Positions 62,901-64,000 of a stretch of 64,000 bases of DNA are shown piece after piece. Source of the stretch: Dehalogenimonas formicexedens (lineage in GTDB: Bacteria; Chloroflexota; Dehalococcoidia; Dehalococcoidales; Dehalococcoidaceae); NCBI RefSeq assembly GCF_001953175.1, contig NZ_CP018258.1:62001-126000 (forward strand), written 5' to 3'. Under the pieces are notes generated by a model. It was not told where the DNA came from, searched no databases, and saw nothing but the letters and a program-made list of their open reading frames with translations. Every line of letters starts with the position of its first letter. Positions within the stretch are counted from its first letter, which is position 1. The position numbers and the translations under genes were made by a program.

Positions 62901-64000
62901 CTCGCCGGGGTAGGAAGGACCGACTACCTTGACGGTGAAGGTCTCGTCAATGGAGGCTGAATTGACAGCGCCATTGAAATCGATGATCTTGGTGATCTCG
63001 AGGGAGCCGGGGACGTAATCATTGGTGACGTCAGCGGTAGCCTTGACGCCGGCACTGACAGCGACCGCAGAAGCGGGAACGGTCTCGGTCCACTCGGCAC
63101 CGGCATCGACTTCGGTGATGGTGTAGTCGCCGGGGATGAGGCCGGTGAGGAGCCAAGGATTGGGCGCGACGATGGCGCCATTATCCAGGACGAACTGATG
63201 GGTGGTGCCCTCGCCGGGGTAGGAAGGACCGACTACCTTGACGGTGAAGGTCTCATCAATGGAGGCTGAATTGACAGCGCCATTGAAATCGATGACCTTG
63301 GTGATCTCGAGGGAGCCGGGGACGTAATCATTGGTGACGTCAGCGGTGGCCTTGACGCCGGCACTGACAGCGACCGCAGAAGCGGGAACGGTCTCGGTCC
63401 ACTCGGCACCGGCATCGACTTCGGTGATGGTGTAGTCGCCGGGGATGAGGCCGGTGAGGAGCCAAGGATTGGGCGCGACGATGGCGCCATTATCCAGGAC
63501 GAACTGATGGGTGGTGCCCTCGCCGGGGTAGGAAGGACCGACTACCTTGACGGTGAAGGTCTCGTCAATGGAGGCTGAATTGACAGCGCCATTGAAATCG
63601 ATGACCTTGGTGATCTCGAGGGAGCCGGGGACGTAATCATTGGTGACGTCAGCGGTGGCCACGCCACCGGCGCTGACAGCGACCGCAGAAGCGGGTACGG
63701 TCTCGGTCCACTCGGCACCGGCATCGACTTCGGTGATGGTGTAGTCGCCGGGGATGAGGCCGGTGAGGAGCCAAGGATTGGGCGCGACGATGGCGCCATT
63801 ATCCAGGACGAACTGATGGGTGGTGCCCTCGCCGGGGTAGGAAGGACCGACTACCTTGACGGTGAAGGTCTCGTCAATGGAGGCTGAATTGACAGCGCCA
63901 TTGAAATCGATGACCTTGGTGATCTCGAGGGAGCCGGGGACGTAATCATTGGTGACGTCAGCGGTGGCCTTGACGCCGGCGCTGACAGCGACCGCAGAAG
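59985..64000 (-). CDS. Giant surface protein with near-identical 103-residue CnaB-like repeats (partial)
   Basis: The frame is open to the window edge, so the N-terminus is missing; at least 1,330 residues are present. From about 61150 to the edge it is tandem 103-residue units (EITKVIDFNGAV ... YTITEVDAGAEW ... ADVTNDYVPGS). The Lys (ITK), Glu (ITE) and Asn (VTN) placement fits the isopeptide triad of CnaB/SpaA-type pilin domains. The final unit (61130-60840) is divergent but keeps them. The C-terminal 250 residues have a DUF11-like domain (ENTGDVPLSNVSVVVTQNDG), then TRTIGFWKTHWDF and a Lys-rich end without an LPXTG motif. Likely an adhesin or S-layer-associated stalk. Confidence 0.85.
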   Translation of the reverse strand, partial: SAVAVSAGVKATADVTNDYVPGSLEITKVIDFNGAVNSASIDETFTVKVVGPSYPGEGTTHQFVLDNGAIVAPNPWLLTGLIPGDYTITEVDAGAEWTETVPASAVAVSAGGVATADVTNDYVPGSLEITKVIDFNGAVNSASIDETFTVKVVGPSYPGEGTTHQFVLDNGAIVAPNPWLLTGLIPGDYTITEVDAGAEWTETVPASAVAVSAGVKATADVTNDYVPGSLEITKVIDFNGAVNSASIDETFTVKVVGPSYPGEGTTHQFVLDNGAIVAPNPWLLTGLIPGDYTITEVDAGAEWTETVPASAVAVSAGVKATADVTNDYVPGSLEITKIIDFNGAVNSASIDETFTVKVVGPSYPGEGTTHQFVLDNGAIVAPNPWLLTGLIPGDYTITEVDAGAEWTETVPASAVAVSAGVKATADVTNDYVPGSLEITKVIDFNGAVNSASIDETFTVKVVGPSYPGEGTTHQFVLDNGAIVAPNPWLLTGLIPGDYTITEVDAGAEWTETVPASAVAVSAGGVATADVTNDYVPGSLEITKVIDFNGAVNSASIDETFTVKVVGPSYPGEGTTHQFVLDNGAIVAPNPWLLTGLIPGDYTITEVDAGAEWTETVPASAVAVSAGVKATADVTNDYVPGSLEITKIIDFNGAVNSASIDETFTVKVVGPSYPGEGTTHQFVLDNGAIVAPNPWLLTGLIPGDYTITEVDAGAEWTETVPASAVAVSAGGVATADVTNDYVPGSLEITKVIDFNGAVNSASIDETFTVKVVGPSYPGEGTTHQFVLDNGAIVAPNPWLLTGLIPGDYTITEVDAGAEWTETVPASAVAVSAGVKATADVTNDYVPGSLEITKIIDFNGAVNSASIDETFTVKVVGPSYPGEGTTHQFVLDNGAIVAPNPWLLTGLIPGDYTITEVDAGAEWTETVPASAVAVSAGVKATADVTNDFVPGSLTITKVVVLGAYPFASTTTLDFTVKVTGPSYPGPDGTTLTFNLVNGVISGAQTLDNLIPGVYTVTETDPGVAWTVTNLTGNVTVDPGTPTATRTITNTLKQPNTTVTIGSDTWETFPGGNVTITVTEENTGDVPLSNVSVVVTQNDGSPLTLSAPPTSGDANTDGILDTDETWTWVYLTTISVDTTFQATGHGTDPLGNDITVPNYPTEQDDVFVEVNGATRTIGFWKTHWDFTEHVFTDPTGLNSNINLGTWGGKTWTITTMEQLMGLLWANTAKNADETSSSRLTIDQAKIHTAQQALAAILNDAMAGGAPLPVTLTDIVGVLEGNSIGQVRSLGSTLDAYNNSGDNIALDPSLPPTKKGDEGKPKDLADIPWANTTPEAPKGKK
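61151..64000. repeat. Tandem 309-bp repeat array, more than nine copies
   Basis: Identical landmarks recur every 309 bases (for example at 61379, 61688, 61997, 62306, 62615, 62924, 63233 and 63542). Copies differ at only a few positions: ATCTTGGTGAT versus ACCTTGGTGAT, and ACGCCGGC versus ACGCCACCGGC. The array continues past the window edge. Confidence 0.97.

Noticed and set aside
61145-63799. Repeated 60-85-codon frames (MAPSSRPILGSSPAS...) every 309 bases
   Set aside because: They are an alternate-frame reading of the tandem repeats in the giant surface protein; composition is Ser/Pro-rich and they carry no start context.
61151-64000. Regular repeats resembling a CRISPR array
   Set aside because: Period is 309 bases, the repeats are coding, and there are no unique spacers or cas genes.

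Overview
The window looks like a chromosome segment from an obligately anaerobic, organohalide-respiring member of the Dehalococcoidia (Chloroflexota), most like Dehalogenimonas. This is an inference. It rests on an orphan RdhB-type membrane anchor (5023-5295), a 23S-5S rRNA pair without a 16S gene next to it, a two-part TrkA/TrkH potassium cluster, an NfnAB/SudAB-like flavoprotein pair, the MEP isoprenoid genes, and dispersed intergenic repeat families of the kind seen in that group. Most of the window is ordinary housekeeping sequence. No CRISPR array, transposase or tRNA gene was seen.

Layout. 1-5.3 kb: antiporter, ruvX and alaS on the minus strand, then the orphan rdhB on the plus strand behind a consensus promoter. 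5.4-12.2 kb: holA and a minus-strand potassium block (two split RCK proteins, UspA, TrkH, TrkA), then a cation-diffusion facilitator. 12.3-18.8 kb: DUF47 plus Pit phosphate transporter, remA-gmk, a CopD-like protein, the NfnAB-like pair and an NTF2-like protein. 19.1-22.4 kb: 23S and 5S rRNA. 22.4-24.8 kb: small membrane and stress-type proteins with msrB and a VOC protein. 25.3-29.7 kb: clpC, a broken phage terminase remnant and cysK. 29.8-33.0 kb: an Rrf2 regulator facing a sulfur-relay operon (tusA, dsrE, a NifS-like protein lacking its PLP lysine, IscU-DUF59). 33.2-40.9 kb: beta-propeller lipoprotein, an AT-rich lone nuclease, a P-type H+-ATPase, a lipoprotein and MarC. 41.2-50.9 kb: radA, an I42 inhibitor-like lipoprotein, NifX/FmdB-like proteins, threonine aldolase, MscS, ispD-ispF-cysS, and an SdpR/SdpI pair. 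51-56.4 kb: a canonical iscS behind a second Rrf2, CCA enzyme, ispE-rsmA. 57.3-64 kb: secreted metalloprotease, MscL with a zinc ribbon, and the 3' part of a giant surface protein built of near-identical 309-bp repeats that runs off the window.

The most unusual system is 29.8-33.0 kb. One palindrome sits under two divergent promoters. It probably lets the Rrf2 protein control itself (and perhaps cysK) and an operon of two overlapping leader ORFs, TusA, DsrE2, a NifS paralogue lacking the Schiff-base lysine but keeping the sulfur-carrying cysteine, and an IscU fused to a DUF59 domain. A complete canonical IscS, behind its own Rrf2, lies 20 kb away, so the degenerate paralogue probably has another role. 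Two genes (pit and the P-type ATPase) lack any ATG/GTG/TTG at the expected start and have ATA GAC there instead. Several genes have a -10 box only 5-15 bases before the start codon and are probably leaderless or nearly so.
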